A stretch of 64,000 nt of DNA from Paramoeba atlantica (Eukaryota; Discosea): positions 372,001 to 436,000 of the forward strand of contig CDRNVI010000059.1 in NCBI GenBank assembly GCA_977017575.1, given 5' to 3'. This document shows positions 63,550 through 64,000 of this stretch, piece by piece (the stretch's first letter is position 1; each line of letters opens with the position of its first letter). The notes under the pieces are model-generated. The model worked only from the letters and a program-made list of their open reading frames with translations. It did no database searches and was not told the origin of the DNA. Made by a program: the position numbers and the translations under genes.

Positions 63550-63616
63550 AATTCAAATCATTCCGGATCGCTCCGGACGGTCACTGGCAAGCCATACCCT
63601 TCACAGACAGATTTGG
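63550..63616 (-). repeat. Inverted copy of the ~70-bp SINE-tail module
   Basis: tcattccggatcgctccgga to cacagacagatttggg is the complement of the tail found at 48026-48085 and 56924-56985 and of 27801-27870. It abuts the second SINE A copy. Confidence 0.8.
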
Positions 63617-64000
63617 GCGGTGCGAGCGTACTTGGTAGACGGTGGGCCTTACAACCTGCAGGTTGTGGGTTCGATTCCCGCTATTGACAAAACTCGCAAC
63701 CTGGCGGCCTCACTTCAAAGGGAAAGCGATCAGGAGTGCCTTCAAGGCCCACACCCAACCCCGCTCCCCTGGAGGACTGACCCGGAACCGCCGAGCTGAA
63801 CCAGGCTCCAGCGCAGCCGCTAAATTGCGAGCTGCTTACGCAAAGGAGGCTTGAGACACAGCCTACACGATGCAACGGGGTGGACGCCCGTCCTGGTAGC
63901 TACGGTTGGGTAGCCGTGCTCGGGCCGCAAGGCGTCGAGTGCCGTCTGGGAAGGGGGTAGCAAGACGATGAAGGTCGGTGACCTGAGACTCTATCCTAAC
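63617..64000 (+). mobile_element. SINE A, second copy, cut by the window edge
   Basis: About 95 percent like 59315 onward by eye (for example acttggtagacgg for agttggtagacgg). A and B boxes are intact. The 3' tail lies beyond base 64000. Confidence 0.9.

Noticed and set aside
62683-63687. 334-codon frame near the right end
   Set aside because: It is made of repeated words in the CACGTG array and runs antisense to the 5' end of retrotransposon 2.

Overview
The window looks like nuclear DNA of a unicellular eukaryote. It holds a complete 18S-5.8S-28S rRNA unit, long genes with no visible introns, and typical eukaryotic proteins: a Ykt6 SNARE, Nop53, a fused mRNA capping enzyme, a cyclin L-like protein and a mitochondrial bL28. 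The bL28 gene implies mitochondrial translation. The 28S gene is in one piece, which argues against a kinetoplastid. The leucine-rich-repeat genes, the guanylyltransferase-methyltransferase fusion and the AIR9-type repeats are of kinds reported from several protist groups. I cannot name the lineage from sequence alone.

Layout. 1-3.7 kb: 3' part of a large AIR9-like gene with a glycogen-binding module, then YKT6. 3.9-5.4 kb: hairpins, a small foldback element and a strongly self-complementary segment. 5.4-19.6 kb: one rDNA unit with spacer. The spacer holds 27-bp and 41-bp satellites, shuffled spacer blocks, and a ~1 kb module present as two almost identical direct copies 10,636 bp apart on either side of the rRNA genes. 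20.6-26.1 kb: NOP53 and the capping enzyme. 26.1-29.9 kb: a broken LRR gene and nested inverted-repeat elements. 30.1-40.0 kb: bL28m, two LRR paralogues around a TTI1-like gene, and a cyclin L-like gene, all on the plus strand. 40-64 kb: a dense transposon graveyard.

The 40-64 kb part contains at least seven copies of a ~0.9 kb repeat with hairpin ends, two of them inverted around an 18-bp satellite. It also has an intact bacterial-type IS30-family transposase gene between inverted arrays of one 16-bp motif, three decayed non-LTR retrotransposons (one almost complete, with APE, RT and RNase H), two tRNA-headed SINE families, and large segmental duplications. One SINE copy sits in the best retrotransposon with an 8-bp target-site duplication.

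Two signals are not explained by ordinary feature types. First, the rDNA spacer carries four copies of a stem / 8-10-nt bulge / 6-bp stem / 10-nt loop motif whose stems differ while bulge and loop are kept. Second, five or six of the cellular genes contain an abrupt switch from C-rich to G-rich coding strand centred on a GC peak. The recognisable cellular genes are housekeeping functions (secretion, ribosome assembly, capping, transcription/splicing, mitochondrial translation) and form no visible operon-like unit.
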